NCBI GenBank assembly: GCA_016722635.1
Contig: JADKIX010000002.1
Coordinates: 1 to 19,840, forward strand
DNA: 19,840 nt
From: Rhodospirillaceae bacterium
Lineage (GTDB): Bacteria; Pseudomonadota; Alphaproteobacteria; JAEUKQ01
Direction: 5' to 3'
Shown: positions 7,558 through 18,612 of the stretch, piece after piece
How positions within the stretch are numbered: the stretch's first letter is position 1
Layout: each line of letters starts with the position of its first letter
Program-made: the position numbers and the translations under genes
Notes under the pieces: model-generated
Told to the model about the DNA's origin: nothing
Databases searched by the model: none
Seen by the model: the letters and a program-made list of their open reading frames with translations, nothing else

Positions 7558-9889
7558 ATGCGGTTCCGGGATGATCCAATTCTTTATATTCGCGAAAAAT
7601 TGCGTGAATACCGTCAAAAATCTGTCCGAATGGCTATTGCAGAAAAATGGCAAAATGATATCGATCCACGGATTCACTGGGTCAAGGACACGGATAAGGA
7701 AAATGAGGCTTATCAACAAACCCTCAAGAATGGGCCGCCCAAAACTATATTTATCCAATATTGGCCATTTGCAGCCGAACGTATGCATAATTGGCGCAAT
7801 TGGGTAATGTTGCCGATAATATTGTTTTTATTGTTAATAGAGGTTTCGAGTATCCATTGGGGGGTTAGGCTAGATGCTGATCCAGAACCATTTTTAATGG
7901 GGTTCTGGTGGTCGGTGGGTTTGTTATTTATTTTATCCACCATTTTTATGGGCAGCTTTGGCTGGCGAAGGTTTTTGCCAAGCCGCCTGGTGTTACCAGA
8001 GGAAGTTGATGCCGTTGAAAAATTAATTGAAAGAACTGTTTTAAGAGCCTGCCCTGAGGAAACGCCGCCTGACCTAAAAGACCGCTTCCGGGTTCTGGCT
8101 GTTGACCGTGATGGCGATGCGACTGCCGGCCAAATATTGGCCGCTGATCTTGAATTTTCAAGTGTTGATGAACAAATCAGCGAACTCCGAAACCTGACCA
8201 TATCGGCTGGATTATCCATGTGGTTTGTGGTGGGTGTTATGTCGCAAACCGTCAGTATTATCATGGCTTTGCTGCTGTTCGGGTGGATTTTTGCTATATT
8301 TGCTTTAACCAAAATCCGCCTGATTATAGCCACCATCATCTTACTGGCAAGTTATGTGCCTGCCATGTTTGGTCTTGTTTCTCTTACCTATCAACCTTGG
8401 TTGGTAACGGGCCTGGTCATTGTCTTAATACTGATTCAAGAAACAAGGCTGCCCTCCCCCTTGCGTCAACGGGCGCAAATGTTGGAAGACGCCGTTAAAG
8501 ACGCTGGAACAGAGCAATTAATCGAAGCGGCTGGCCGGGATTATTTTAAAAGTTTAGAAGCCGCCAGGACACAGCAAATTGAAGAAGCCATCCGGGATAA
8601 AACCCCTTTAATTAAACTTGGCCAAACAACTGGGTTGTTGTCGCAACGGCGTGACCCCCTGGCGCCAAGTGAAGCCGGATTACCTTTTGCCTTATCTTTA
8701 CACGACCTATCAACACATCTGGGCGTATTGGGGGCAACTGGCACGGGTAAAACCAGCGGCGTTATTCGCCCCTTGGTCAGGCAGTGGCTGGAACATGAGC
8801 AGGTGGGATTGCTGGTATTGGACGGGAAGGGCAGCTTACCGCTAGAGCTGTCGCACCGGCAAGGGTACCAACTAATTAGCCCGGAACATTTACCTTTTAA
8901 TCCTATCGAACAACTGAACCCAGATGCTGTCGCTGAAACCATCCACGCTTTATATGAAAAAGATAGCGGGGAACGATACTGGATTGATGCTGGTGTTCAA
9001 ATGATCCGCCATGCGGCGATCATCCTTGAAGCTTCCCGGAAAGATTATACTTTACCCAATATCCAACAATTAATAGTTGATCCAGATTTCCAGGGCTGAA
9101 GCCTTAAAACAAGCAATTACGGATCATTCCCCCCAACGGCAATTGTCATCAGCCAGCTATTTTATTATTGAATTGGCTGCCATGGCTGAAAAGACCCGGG
9201 AAAGCATTATTAATATGGTTCGGGTGTGGTTATCTAACCTAACGGGCCATGAAAAATTAGGGGGGTGGATTAGGAACCCCAAGGGTGCCAGGGTAGAAGA
9301 ATGCCTAACCGGCGCCAAAATCGGATTATTATTGCCTGAAGCCCTTTACGGCCGGGGCGGCCAGTTGATCAGCATGTTTGCCTTACGCCGTCTTTATGAT
9401 GCAATCAAAAACGCGGCGATCAATGGCAGAAACAAGTGGGGCAAAAAACGTGTCCTGCTGGTTGCTGATGAAGTGCAAAAATTTGGTTAGTGAGAATGAT
9501 TTATCGATGCTGCCAATTGCCCGGGCATTGCCGATGCCGCCGCGGACATCGGGCGCTATATGCATAGTGGCACCGACAAACATACGCGAGCCACACGCTA
9601 TGGTCGCGCCCTAAAAGCAAATGCGCCAAGGTTATCCTGGGCAGTTGGGTTATGGCGGGCGATTAATACCGTCAATCAAGACCGAAGCAGGTTAAAAATT
9701 TGGTCATGCAGGATGAAGGGTTAGATAACTTCTACTACTCTGCCCCCGAATTGAGTTTTAAGGCCCATCGTTTAATCGCCCCCTGATGAGATTAATACCT
9801 TACTGGCCGAGCCAAATATGGCCGTTGCTGTGATCCAACGGGGACGGGTTGTGCGCCGTGATCTCATTAAACTGCAGCCGGAGTATTAG
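7558..9889 (+). CDS. VirD4/TraD-like type IV coupling ATPase with multi-pass N-terminus (frame broken after codon 511)
   Basis: About 777 residues. The first 1.5 kb is intact. Residues 1-75 are soluble. About six hydrophobic segments follow, near 82-98, 114-131, 214-227, 229-250, 254-275 and 281-294, with a charged domain at 140-210. Walker A is GATGTGKTSGVIRP from 392, and the strand and turn GLLVLDGKGS lies near 417. After a break near 9091 come ISRAEALKQAI, SIINMVRVWLSNLTG and the Walker B-type VLLVADEVQKF near 9475. After a further break come SENDLSMLPIARAL, IADAAADIGRYMHSG and the end VIQRGRVVRRDLIKLQPEY. Order and motifs fit coupling proteins that feed DNA or protein substrates to type IV secretion channels. 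The ATG at 7558 follows AGGGAGG. The larger number of membrane segments is unusual, since VirD4 has two. No relaxase or channel gene is nearby. An FtsK-like role is a less likely alternative. Confidence 0.75.
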
Positions 9890-9891
9890 CC

Positions 9892-11005
9892 ATGCAATTA
9901 AGGCCACAATACAACAACTTGCTTGCCTCCAAACCTGTTTCTACCAAAGCCAAAAAATGGCATAAAAGATGCGTTTTTCTGGGGCGGGATTGCCTCGTTT
10001 TGATAGTGGTTGCTGTTTATGCAGGATATATTATCCCCCAGCAACGGATTGACCAGGTTGAAAGAGCTATATTAAGATTAAAAACCATAGCAGAGCAATA
10101 TCATCAACAAACCCTTTCCATCCTGAATAAGGCAGGGGTTTATATCGAAGCGTTTAAGGATGCCAAGATTGAAGAAATCCCTTCTTTAGCCCAGACATAC
10201 CAGATGCAACGCTTAAGATCTAGGCGCGATACTCCCCAAAACAGTGGTAGGCCGACTGATTTATTCCCCGGCACTTCTGGAAAAGATCAACCTCTTAAGG
10301 TCGCTGACATCGCTGCTTTGTTAGCTAAGGAAAGTGATGCTATCATCGCAAACTTTCCAAATTTTGCGCGGAAACGCGAGCAGCTTCTGATTGTCCTGAG
10401 ACAATGGGAAGAAGCGCAAATAATGATTAATCGGCCTGAAAACCAAGTTATGATTAAAGATGCCAAGCAAGCCCAATTGCAAGAAACGTTACAAATTGAT
10501 AACAGAACATTCGCGCGAATAGCCATGGGTTTTCCCGAACAACCCATAAGATTAGAATCTGCTGAGCTTGAGCTTGCCCTTCTGGTCCAGCGCCCAATTC
10601 TAAAACCCTCGATTATAGCCAAACAAGCTTTATTAGATGCAGTCAAAGAAGTTGAGAGAAGCCAAGCGATGGTAGAGGAAGCGCAAACTTTCTTGATCAA
10701 CTTAAAATCAATGGAAATTTATTTTTCCAAAAAAGGAAGAACCTCTATCGCCATCGCCTGCCAGCCAACCCTTATCCACCACCCCTCGTGTGAACCCAAC
10801 AACATCCCCTAGCCAAACAACACCCGCTATCGTGGTAACGCCTGAGCAGCAACGACGGGAGGCAGAGACCTTGCGGCTGGAAGCTGAACGGCGCGCTGCT
10901 GAAGAAAAACGATTACAAGAACAAAGGCAGCGTGAGGAAGAACAAAGGCGGGCGAATGAAGCCTTATGTCGAAGTGGTCTGAGTAGTAACTGCCCTGGTA
11001 AGTGA
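9892..11005 (+). CDS. Membrane-anchored coiled-coil protein, function unknown (one frame break)
   Basis: About 371 residues. The ATG at 9892 is two bases after the coupling-ATPase stop, so the genes are almost certainly co-transcribed. A short basic cytoplasmic N-terminus (STKAKKWHKRC) is followed by one membrane helix near residues 31-50 (DCLVLIVVAVYAGYIIPQ). Long helical stretches follow (RIDQVERAILRLKTIAEQYH; LLAKESDAIIAN; ALLDAVKEVERSQAMVEEAQ). After a break between about 10740 and 10790 comes a Pro/Thr linker (RVNPTTSPSQTTPAIVV) and a highly charged coil (EQQRREAETLRLEAERRAAE), ending in NEALCRSGLSSNCPGK with two Cys. The layout suggests a protein spanning from the inner membrane into the periplasm, perhaps partnering the ATPase. 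I do not recognise a family. Confidence 0.65.
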
Positions 11006-11025
11006 CAATTAGGTCGTTAAAAAGA

Positions 11026-12297
11026 TCAATGTTTTCTCTTAACTATTAATGGCATTAATGCCATCAAAACCAGCCCCACAAAAATAAAGACCAGAACAGT
11101 GGCCATGCCCGCGCGTTGGCTGTTAAAGGCCAATGTGGCAAAGCTTAACACAGCTGGCCCCAAAAATGCGGTTGCTTTACCCGCCAAGGAATAAAGGCCA
11201 AAAACTCACTGATCATTTCCGGCGGGGATAACCGCACCAACATGGTTCGGCTGGCGGATTGGATTGGCCCAAAGAACAACCCAATCATCATCCCCAGTAT
11301 ATAAAACCACATTTTATCGGTGATGATAACCAAGCAAAACCCCACGATTAAAACCGCCAACAGCGAAACAATAATGGTGCGGCGTGAGCCGAAGATATCA
11401 TCGATCCAAGCAAAGCCGAAAGCACCAATACCCGCCGTGATATTTAGTAAAATACCAAAAATAAGGACTTCTGCCATATCCATGCCAAACTGACCAGCCG
11501 CATAAATGCCCCCGAAAGCAAACAAAGTATTCAAGCCATCAATATAAATCATTTTAGCCAGTAGGAACCAGGCTATTTCCTTATATTGCGGCAGTTTTCT
11601 AATCAATAACCAAACATTTTTGAATCCTATCTTTGCAACCTGCCATAGCGATTCGGTCGATCTTTTGCGTTCTTCTTTGACAAAAAGAAATATAGGCCCT
11701 GAAAATAATAAAACCCATAAGGCACATACCAGATTGGTGGCCCGCACATGTTCAAAACTAACTTTATCCAATCCCCCCAAGGGGTTTCCGGTTGGATAAA
11801 TAAAAGCAGGCAGATCACCAAACTGCATAAGCCGCCCGCATAGCCAAGCGCCCAGCCCCAACCGGATAATCGGCCAATATGGGAGGGTGCAACTAGGGAA
11901 GGTAATAGGGAATTATAAAAAACCGTGGCAATTTCAAAACCGATGGTGGCAATGCCCGCCAACAGCAGCGCGATCATCACATATTGCTGCCCGGGTAAGG
12001 CAACCCATAAACCCGCGGTGGCAACAATGTTAACCACTGTAAAAAAGAACAGCAGGGATTTGCGGCGTTGCTGATAATCCGCAATTGCCCCCAAAAACGG
12101 GCTAAGAATGGCTATAATGATGCCCACCACACTGGTCATCTGGCCCCATAAAGCCATCCCCTGTTCTTTATCGGGGGCGATCACACCTGCAAAATACGTG
12201 CTAAAAATAAAGGTGGAAATAATTGCCGGGAAGGCAGAATTTGCCCAATCATAAAAACACCAACTGATTTTGAACGTTTTGTTGCAGCCAAAACCAT
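11026..12297 (-). CDS. UMF1-family MFS transporter (frame broken)
   Basis: About 424 residues with roughly twelve membrane helices. The start signature ISWCFYDWANSAFPAIIST is characteristic of the UMF1 branch of the major facilitator superfamily. It is followed by the cytoplasmic-loop motif SPFLGAIADYQQRRK, then GFEIATVFYNSLLPSLV, GRLSGWGWALGYAGG and, in the second half, IDGLNTLFAFGGIYA and FFGPIQSASRTMLVRLSP. The chosen ATG at 12297 gives MVLAATKRSK before ISWC once one extra A is removed. Other breaks lie near 11700-11780 and 11200. The C-terminus is FVGLVLMALMPL...KRKH. The transported substrate of this branch is not known to me. It lies 54 bases downstream of the glutamate dehydrogenase gene on the same strand, consistent with one transcript. 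It converges with the coiled-coil gene, whose stop is 20 bases away. Confidence 0.85.
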
Positions 12298-12351
12298 CCG
12301 CCTTTACAGGAATATGAAAATATAACTCGGCATGGCCAGCAAGCCAAAAAA

Positions 12352-15300
12352 TCAATTAAACAATGATTTGAATTGCTGGCTGATAATCACCAATTTTGCC
12401 AAGTCAATCGCCGAAGATTTACGCAAATCATCAAGCAAGCTTTGGGTATCATCCCAAGCGCTTTGGTGCTTTTTGCTCCAATCTTCAATCAAAGGTTCTA
12501 CATCCTTACTGTTTGGATGAGGCGAATCCTTTAAGATGGACATTGTAATGGCATTTTGTTGCGCGTCCAGCTCCTCTAACAAGGCGGTTAGCGCCATACG
12601 CTCCCAATGGGTTGGCTTATTCACTTTCATGGCAGCATCCCGCAGCCAATCAAATTGCAATTTATCCCCGGCACGGAAATAAACAGCTGCCGCATGCATC
12701 ACATCGGCCTTTAAAGCCTGGGCTATCCTAACAATATCCAGCCCTGCTTCCAAATATTCCAAGGCATATATAGCATTGGCCAAGCTTTCTGGTACCCCTT
12801 GGTCAATGGCTTGTTTGGAGTTACTGAACCAATTTTGTCGGTCTAGATCACTTAAAAGATCTTCCAAATTTTGAGATATCAGCGTTAACCCAGGCGAATA
12901 GGTTTGGTAATGGTCGGCAATATTTAAGGAGGGCTGGCCTTGCTGCAAAAACCATAAGGTGGCAGCTTCCGCCATCCGGTTAATGATGATAAACATCCGC
13001 AGCTGGATATCTGCGCTGACTTTGTTGTCCAACTCTTCGATGCCAGACCATAATTGGCGCAGATTGAATGTTGCCCGGTAATGGGCATAAGCCCGGGTAA
13101 TATCAAGTGCGGTTTTGCCCGTTCTTTCTTTCATAACATACAGGAAAGATGGCCCCACCCTATTGACCAAACTATTGGTGACGGCAGTTGCGATAATTTC
13201 CCGCCGCAAGCGATGACTTGAAATTCCTTGGCGGTATTGTTGCTGAAGCGGCTTGGGAAAATATAGATAGAGGTCATCCACCAATTGTTGGTCATCCGGC
13301 AAACTTGAGGGCAGCAGTTCTTCATATAATGTCATTTTGGCATAAGCCAGTAGAATAGCGAGTTCGGGACGCGTTAAACCCAGTTGAGCGCTTTGGCGTT
13401 GCCGCAGCATTTCATCATCAGGCAAAAATTCAATGGCGCGATCTAATTTCCCTTGTTTTCCAAGGAACGCATGAAACGTGCCTGCTGGTCTAGCGACATC
13501 CATCCCAAATACTGCGATATACTTAAAGCCTGGCTTTGCAGATAGTTATCGCGAGTACCAGTTGCCCCACTTCATCCGTCATCTTCGCCAGGAGAATATT
13601 GCGTTGATCAAGCTTCAGGGAACCTTGGGCCATAATCCCATTTAACAGGATCTTAATATTCACTTCATGATCGGAACAATCAACACCGCGGAGTTATCCA
13701 AGGCATCCGTATTGATACGCCCACCCTTTAAGGCAAATTCCACCCGTCCTAATTGGGTTAGGCCAAGGTTGGCCCCTTCCCCGACCACTTGGCAACGCAA
13801 CGCAGCGCCATCAACCCGCAACACATCATTGGCCCGGTCACCAACTTCAATATGGCTTTCCGAGCTTGCTTTGACATAGGTGCCAATCCCTCCAAAAAAT
13901 AGTAAATCCACCTGGCTGAGCAATAATAGGCGGATGAGTTCATTGGGTGTTGCCAATTCTTTCTTCAATCCGAAACATTGCCGGATTTCAGGCGACAATT
14001 TGATGGACTTAGCTTTCCGGTCAAAAACACCACCGCCCGGGGAAATGAATTGCGGGTTATAATCCGTCCAAGCAGATCTGGGCAAATCAAACAAACGCTT
14101 ACGCTCCTGCCAAGAAGTGGCGGGATCAGGATTAGGTCAATAAAAATATGTAAATGGTTAAACGCCCCCAAAAGCCGCGTATGTTTTGATAATAACAGGC
14201 CGTTACCAAAACGTCACCCGACATATCACCAACACCCACACAGGTGAAATCTTCAGACTGGATATCCTTACCCATTTCACGAAAATGGCGCTTGACTGTT
14301 TCCCAAACACCGCGGGCCGTAATAGCCATCTTCTTATGGTCATAACCAGCAGAGCCGCCGGATGCGAAAGCGTCATCCAGCCAAAAACCATATTGCTGTG
14401 AAACTTTATTGGCGATATCGGAAAAAGTTGCCGTACCTTTATCAGCAGCAACCACCAAATAAGGGTCATCATCATCCCGACGCACCACGTCAATTGGTGC
14501 CACCACCTTATCTTTGACCAGATTATCCGTAATGTCCAAAAGGCCGCTAATGAAGATTTTATAACATTCAATACCTTCTTGTTGGAAGGCATCACGGCCA
14601 CCCGTCACGGGTGGGTTTTTAACAACAAAACCCCCTTTGGAGCCAACGGGAACAATCACTGAATTTTTGACCATCTGGGCTTTCAGAAGCCCCAGAATTT
14701 CGGTGCGGAAGTCTTCACGGCGGTCAGACCAGCGGATCCCCCCGCGCGCGACCTTACCGCCACGCAAATGGATCCCCTCAACCCGTGGGCTATAAACAAA
14801 TATTTCCACCATCGGGCAGGGAAGCGGCAGTTCTTCAACTAAGCGTGAATTAACTTTAAAAGAGATATAGTTTTTAATTTGTTGATCTGCGGTTTTTTGG
14901 AAAAACTGCGTCCGCAACGTTGATAATATGGCATTCAAATACCGGCGCATAATACGGTCTTGATCAAGGTTAGTAACCGCTTCCAGCAATTTTTCAATTT
15001 CCTGTTTCAAACCGTTGACAAGCTGAGCATCACAGGTTTGATCAAGGGTGAACATCGATTCGAACAACACCACCAATTTGCCGGTCAAGGAAGGATTGGC
15101 GACCAAGGTTTCTTCCATATATTGCTGGCTGAACGGAATGGCCGCTTGCCGCAAATACTTACAATAAGCCCTCAATACAGTGACTTAACCCAATTTAACC
15201 ACGCCCGCAGAACTAACACATTAAACCCATCATTTCAATTTCCTTGTTCCAAATACTTAAATAACAATCTTGGAAATTGGACTGGATTTATCAATTTCCA

Positions 15301-17278
15301 CTTGGTCATGATAGGTCGTGACCATGCTGAAATCATGAGATCCACAATTTGCTGCCAGCGCCATGCGGTTCAACCACATAAGACATTTCACTGATCACGC
15401 GCAGGCCCATATTCTCCAAAACCGGCAAGGCATCCGAAAGACTAACTTGTTGGGAGGGGCTGTAAATTTTTAAATGGATTTGGTTGGCATCCGTACCCGC
15501 CGGGCGATAAAGATGAAGCGTCAAGACGCGCGCCGACAAGCTTCGTTCAATCAACCCAATATCCGAAGCGGCCGTTTGTGGATCAAAATGTTCGCGGTAA
15601 CTGGCCGGAAATGCTTCAACAAAACGCCGCATCATCCGTGGCGCTTTTTCGCCACCGAACTTTTCAACTAATATATCCCGAAGCCTGGCTTTCCAGGACC
15701 TTCCCGTCTCTATCAGGCGGCGCTCCACCTCCTCCACATCGATCGTGATTTGATCACGGGATTGCTCTAATGATTAGATACAGGCAGGATTAGGGATCAT
15801 CACTCCACAACTGTTGGTGCTTAGCAATTGGCCATTGAAGGCCTTCCCAGCACTCTTCAATCTGCTGGCGCGGTTCACTTGTCATACCGATCCCTCGGCA
15901 AACGGACAATGGCATAAAAAAGGCGTTTACCCCGAAGGCATCACGCCTGACAAAGGGCAACCTCTGTCTTTCCTACGGCCGTAAAATATCCAGGGCGGTT
16001 TCATAAATATGCTTTTTCATCCACTTGGAATACTCTCATCGCGCGGATATGTTTCCAAAATATGGCGGAACGATTTGGCGTTATGGCCAGGAACAGGGAA
16101 AGCAGCGCGTTCAATGATTTTGCCAGCTTCTTTCTTACAATCGGCACATCTTTCAAGCTGCTAAGGTACGCTTGGGCGGTTAATAACCCCACCAACAGGT
16201 AACAACCTTCCACTTTCCCATGGGCTGATAATTTACCGATAACCACCTCCGTCAACGCATGGCGATGGACAGTTGAAAAGAAGCATGCCTTAGCCAACAA
16301 TAAAGTTTTTCAACGGACCGCTCAGAAATTTCTGGGGCAATTGATCATGAAAGCCCTGATCCGCATATAGTTTGAAAGCAGGATTTTCGACATCCCCCGT
16401 TCTTTGATACGCTTAGCAGCGGGCAGTGAGGACGTGATAGCGGCGCCAAAATGACATTCCGCCATCCCCAAATAAGTAAATGGTCATCATCCAACCATTG
16501 CAGGTGCTGATATTCTCCACCATCTTTGGCTAGCATGTTGCCAAGCATTTTGGATAGCCTGGTTTTGCGCCCGCATCGCAGCCCAATCCCCAACCGCCAG
16601 TCGCACGTCGCTTCAAAACGTCAGTGATGGTTGCTGAGTTTCCGCCATACGCTCAGGCGATGTTTGTTCACTGATGCGAATTTGCATAAAAGATTCCGGC
16701 AGACTTTCACCCCGATCTTCGCCCATTTTTTGGCGCTGGCCTGCTCGGCGTTTTACCAGTAATACCGGATGGACAATCAAATACACTGCCAAATCCTGCC
16801 GCTGCAGCACCGCACCACCGGATCGACCAGAAATGACATATCATCATTGACAATTTCAATAATGGAATACGGGCTTCCCAAACATGTTCTTGCTGTTTTG
16901 GGTTATATAGGCGCAGACTGGCAATTCCTGGTTGCATAAGGCGCCCCAATTCCGTAAGGACAAGGCAGCACCACACAAATTTTCAGGGGTTTCAATGACT
17001 AAGTCTTCGGGGGACACATTGCTATAAGAAGCAACTTAGCTCCTGCACTTCCAATTGGGGCGTTTTTAGCAGGGTTTTGACGGTTGGATCACTTGATCCA
17101 ACAAATCTTATTTGATTTTTCAGCCTGATGTACCATGGGATTACCCACACCTTCGAATAGAAAATGAAGAAAATAATGATCTAACCGTCAATATTTGCGC
17201 TTGATAAAGTGCGGTGTGACCGCTTTCTCTAATTCAACAAGGATTATCGGCTTTCTTTAAAAAACGCAATTGTTTCAT
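12352..17278 (-). CDS. gdhB: NAD-specific glutamate dehydrogenase, large type (frame broken)
   Basis: A cytosolic enzyme of the ~180-kDa bacterial class that deaminates glutamate to 2-oxoglutarate with NAD+. The frame-corrected length is about 1,640 codons, normal for the class (about 1,600). N-terminal regulatory part: MKQLRFLKKADNP, IIEIVNDDMSFLVD, QWLDDDH (near residue 260), LVGLLTAQAYLSSLKDVPI and VEEVERRLIETGRSWKARL. Catalytic core: LRGGKVARGGIRWSDRREDF (near 840), VKNSVIVPVGSKGGFVVKNP, KMAITARGVWETVKRHF and VGVGDMSGDVFGNG. Then LLFFGGIGTYVKAS, QVVGEGANLGLTQLGRVEF, VDCSDHEVNIKIL and the C-terminal MDVARPAGTFHAF...AFKSLFN-like end. The N-terminal third is the most heavily broken, while 12352-13503 and 14132-15175 are long intact stretches. 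The start at 17278 is inferred. The gene symbol follows common usage for this class. Confidence 0.92.
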
Positions 17279-17338
17279 AAAGATACCGCAAAAAATGTTA
17301 GCAATTAACCACGACTATTTTTACTAACTGTTACCCAA

Positions 17339-17372
17339 TAAAAAAGCGTACCCCTCTGTAGGATACGCTTTG
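17339..17372 (-). terminator. Rho-independent terminator of the small membrane-protein gene
   Basis: On the minus strand AAAGCGTATCC pairs with GGGTACGCTTT (eleven pairs including one G-T) around a seven-base loop, and a run of six T follows. It begins about 35 bases after the stop of the gene at 17406-17843. It would separate that gene from the glutamate dehydrogenase start at 17278. Confidence 0.8.
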
Positions 17373-17405
17373 ATATTAATATCGCTAATTCTCAAATGAT
17401 TAGTT

Positions 17406-17843
17406 TTAAGAATTAATAACCGAAGAAAAACAAGCCATATACCAGGAACCAAACACCAAGAACAATAGCAGCAATACCCAACGACCATGGTAAACAGCCA
17501 ATTTCATGCGCAATGCTTCAGGTTGACGTGCTTGCTCGTTGCTACTGGCCATTTTGCTGATAAAGCCGAAGCCCAGCAAGAAACCCAATAGAACTTGAAC
17601 TGCATACAAAAGGAACATAGTAATCCAGAAAACTGGTAAAAGGTTAATCCATCCGATATAAGACAGCGGTCTTACGATCAAAAATAACAATCCCCAGAAA
17701 AACAACACAATTCCAATAATTCCTTGAAACGGCGCTATTTTATCTAACAATTCGCCAAGCATAGTTTTTACAACCATTAAACTCGCTTTCGCTAAAGACC
17801 CATAATAATTATCGCGATAACGGTGGTCCATTCTAAAATACAA
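17406..17843 (-). CDS. Small multi-pass membrane protein, function unknown
   Basis: An intact frame of up to 145 residues. Three to four membrane segments are visible: IIGIVLFFWGLLFLIV, INLLPVFWITMFLLYAVQ running into LLGFLLGFGFI, and VLLLLFLVFGSWYMACF. A polar loop (SKMASSNEQARQPEALRMK) separates the last two. The start is uncertain: ATG at 17843, 17778 (MVVKTMLGELL) and 17763 (MLGELLDKIAP) are all in frame and none has a strong ribosome-binding site. The hydrophobic core begins at DKIAPFQGIIG, so a late start would still leave a complete membrane protein. A clear terminator follows. It is unbroken, unlike its neighbours. I do not recognise a named family. Confidence 0.7.
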   Translation of the reverse strand: MYFRMDHRYRDNYYGSLAKASLMVVKTMLGELLDKIAPFQGIIGIVLFFWGLLFLIVRPLSYIGWINLLPVFWITMFLLYAVQVLLGFLLGFGFISKMASSNEQARQPEALRMKLAVYHGRWVLLLLFLVFGSWYMACFSSVINS

Positions 17844-18196
17844 AACCTCAATTTCTTCCCTTCTGATTTAAGTTTTCAAAATGTTATATTAAGATATTAA
17901 AATTCTTCCCAAAATTATCTTCTAATATTCATAACCACTCCTTACATTAACTTTTAAGGTTTTCAAAGTTTTTTATCTCTTCGCAAGCATTCTTTCTATA
18001 ATATCGTCCCAATTGCAACGTTTATTTCATTTGTTGTTGCAAATAAGTCACGAATAAGACCGTTTTACGCGGTGAATACAGAAAAACATCTGCGTTGATT
18101 TTTGCAATAACTGTATCCCCAAAAATAATTATTTAGTTTTCCATACTTTTCTATGTTCAGGACTTGAGTTGGGAGACCAATTTCCAAAGGAAATTA
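17844..18196. other. AT-rich intergenic region
   Basis: This stretch lies between the divergent small membrane-protein gene (minus) and the tRNA gene (plus). It is strongly AT-rich and has no credible open frame. It should hold the promoters of both neighbours, but I see no convincing -35/-10 pair and no repeat. Confidence 0.55.
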
Positions 18197-18267
18197 GGGG
18201 TCGTAGCTCAGTTGGGAGAGCGTCTCGTTCGCAATGAGAAAGGTCAGGGTTCGATTCCTCGGCTCCG
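18197..18267 (+). tRNA. tRNA-Ala (anticodon CGC) with shortened T stem
   Basis: The acceptor 5' strand GGGGTCG pairs with CGGCTCC at 18260-18266, including G-T pairs. The D arm is GCTC-AGTTGGGA-GAGC. The anticodon arm is TCTCG-TTCGCAA-TGAGA, which puts CGC at 18230-18232 and decodes GCG (Ala). The T loop TTCGATT is normal, but its stem has only AGGG and CCT where AGGGG and CCCCT are expected. The variable region has one extra A (AAGGTC). All three differences are in homopolymers. CCA is not clearly encoded (GCAA follows the acceptor). The identity is secure; whether the gene is functional depends on whether these differences are real. Confidence 0.85.
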
Positions 18268-18612
18268 CAAACTCAAAAAAACTGGGTGTATTATTACTAA
18301 TACTGTTGCCCTAGGTTAGGGACTGGCGATTCCATTGGTAATCACATCCAGCCTCATCACAAAATAAATTAGTCGTAGTTTTTAGTCTGAACCCCGTTAT
18401 TTCATTATCTAGTATTTTCGTCGAAACCCAACTTTTGTTGATTTTCTACGAAAGCATCGCCTATCCCAATAAAAGCACGTTTATACTGGCGGATCCACCA
18501 TCTGTTTTTATTGCTGAACACCCTAATATGGTACTACTGACAAATAATTAACATATTCTGTAATGTTCTGCGCTGTTAATATATTAGCCAATAACTCCTA
18601 GGAGGCTATTAG
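18268..18612. other. Gene-poor AT-rich region after the tRNA
   Basis: No open frame with a credible start is visible. One frame is open without ATG from about 18338 to 18549, but its text does not resemble a protein I know. At 18600-18605 there is a strong ribosome-binding-site sequence, AGGAGG, within a perfect palindrome CTCCTAGGAG (18595-18604). This may precede the broken gene that follows. Confidence 0.45.

Noticed and set aside
7713..8339. Minus-strand frame of 208 codons inside the coupling-ATPase gene
   Set aside because: It is serine/arginine-rich text antisense to a well-supported coding region with membrane segments and Walker motifs; no family features.
9077..9099. Programmed frameshift in the coupling-ATPase gene
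   Set aside because: No slippery heptamer with a downstream stem is visible, and similar breaks occur in unrelated genes across the window, so a sequence error or mutation is more likely.
14132..15175. A separate enzyme gene within the glutamate dehydrogenase region
   Set aside because: It is the catalytic core of the same large dehydrogenase; flanking broken frames carry the expected N- and C-terminal motifs in order.
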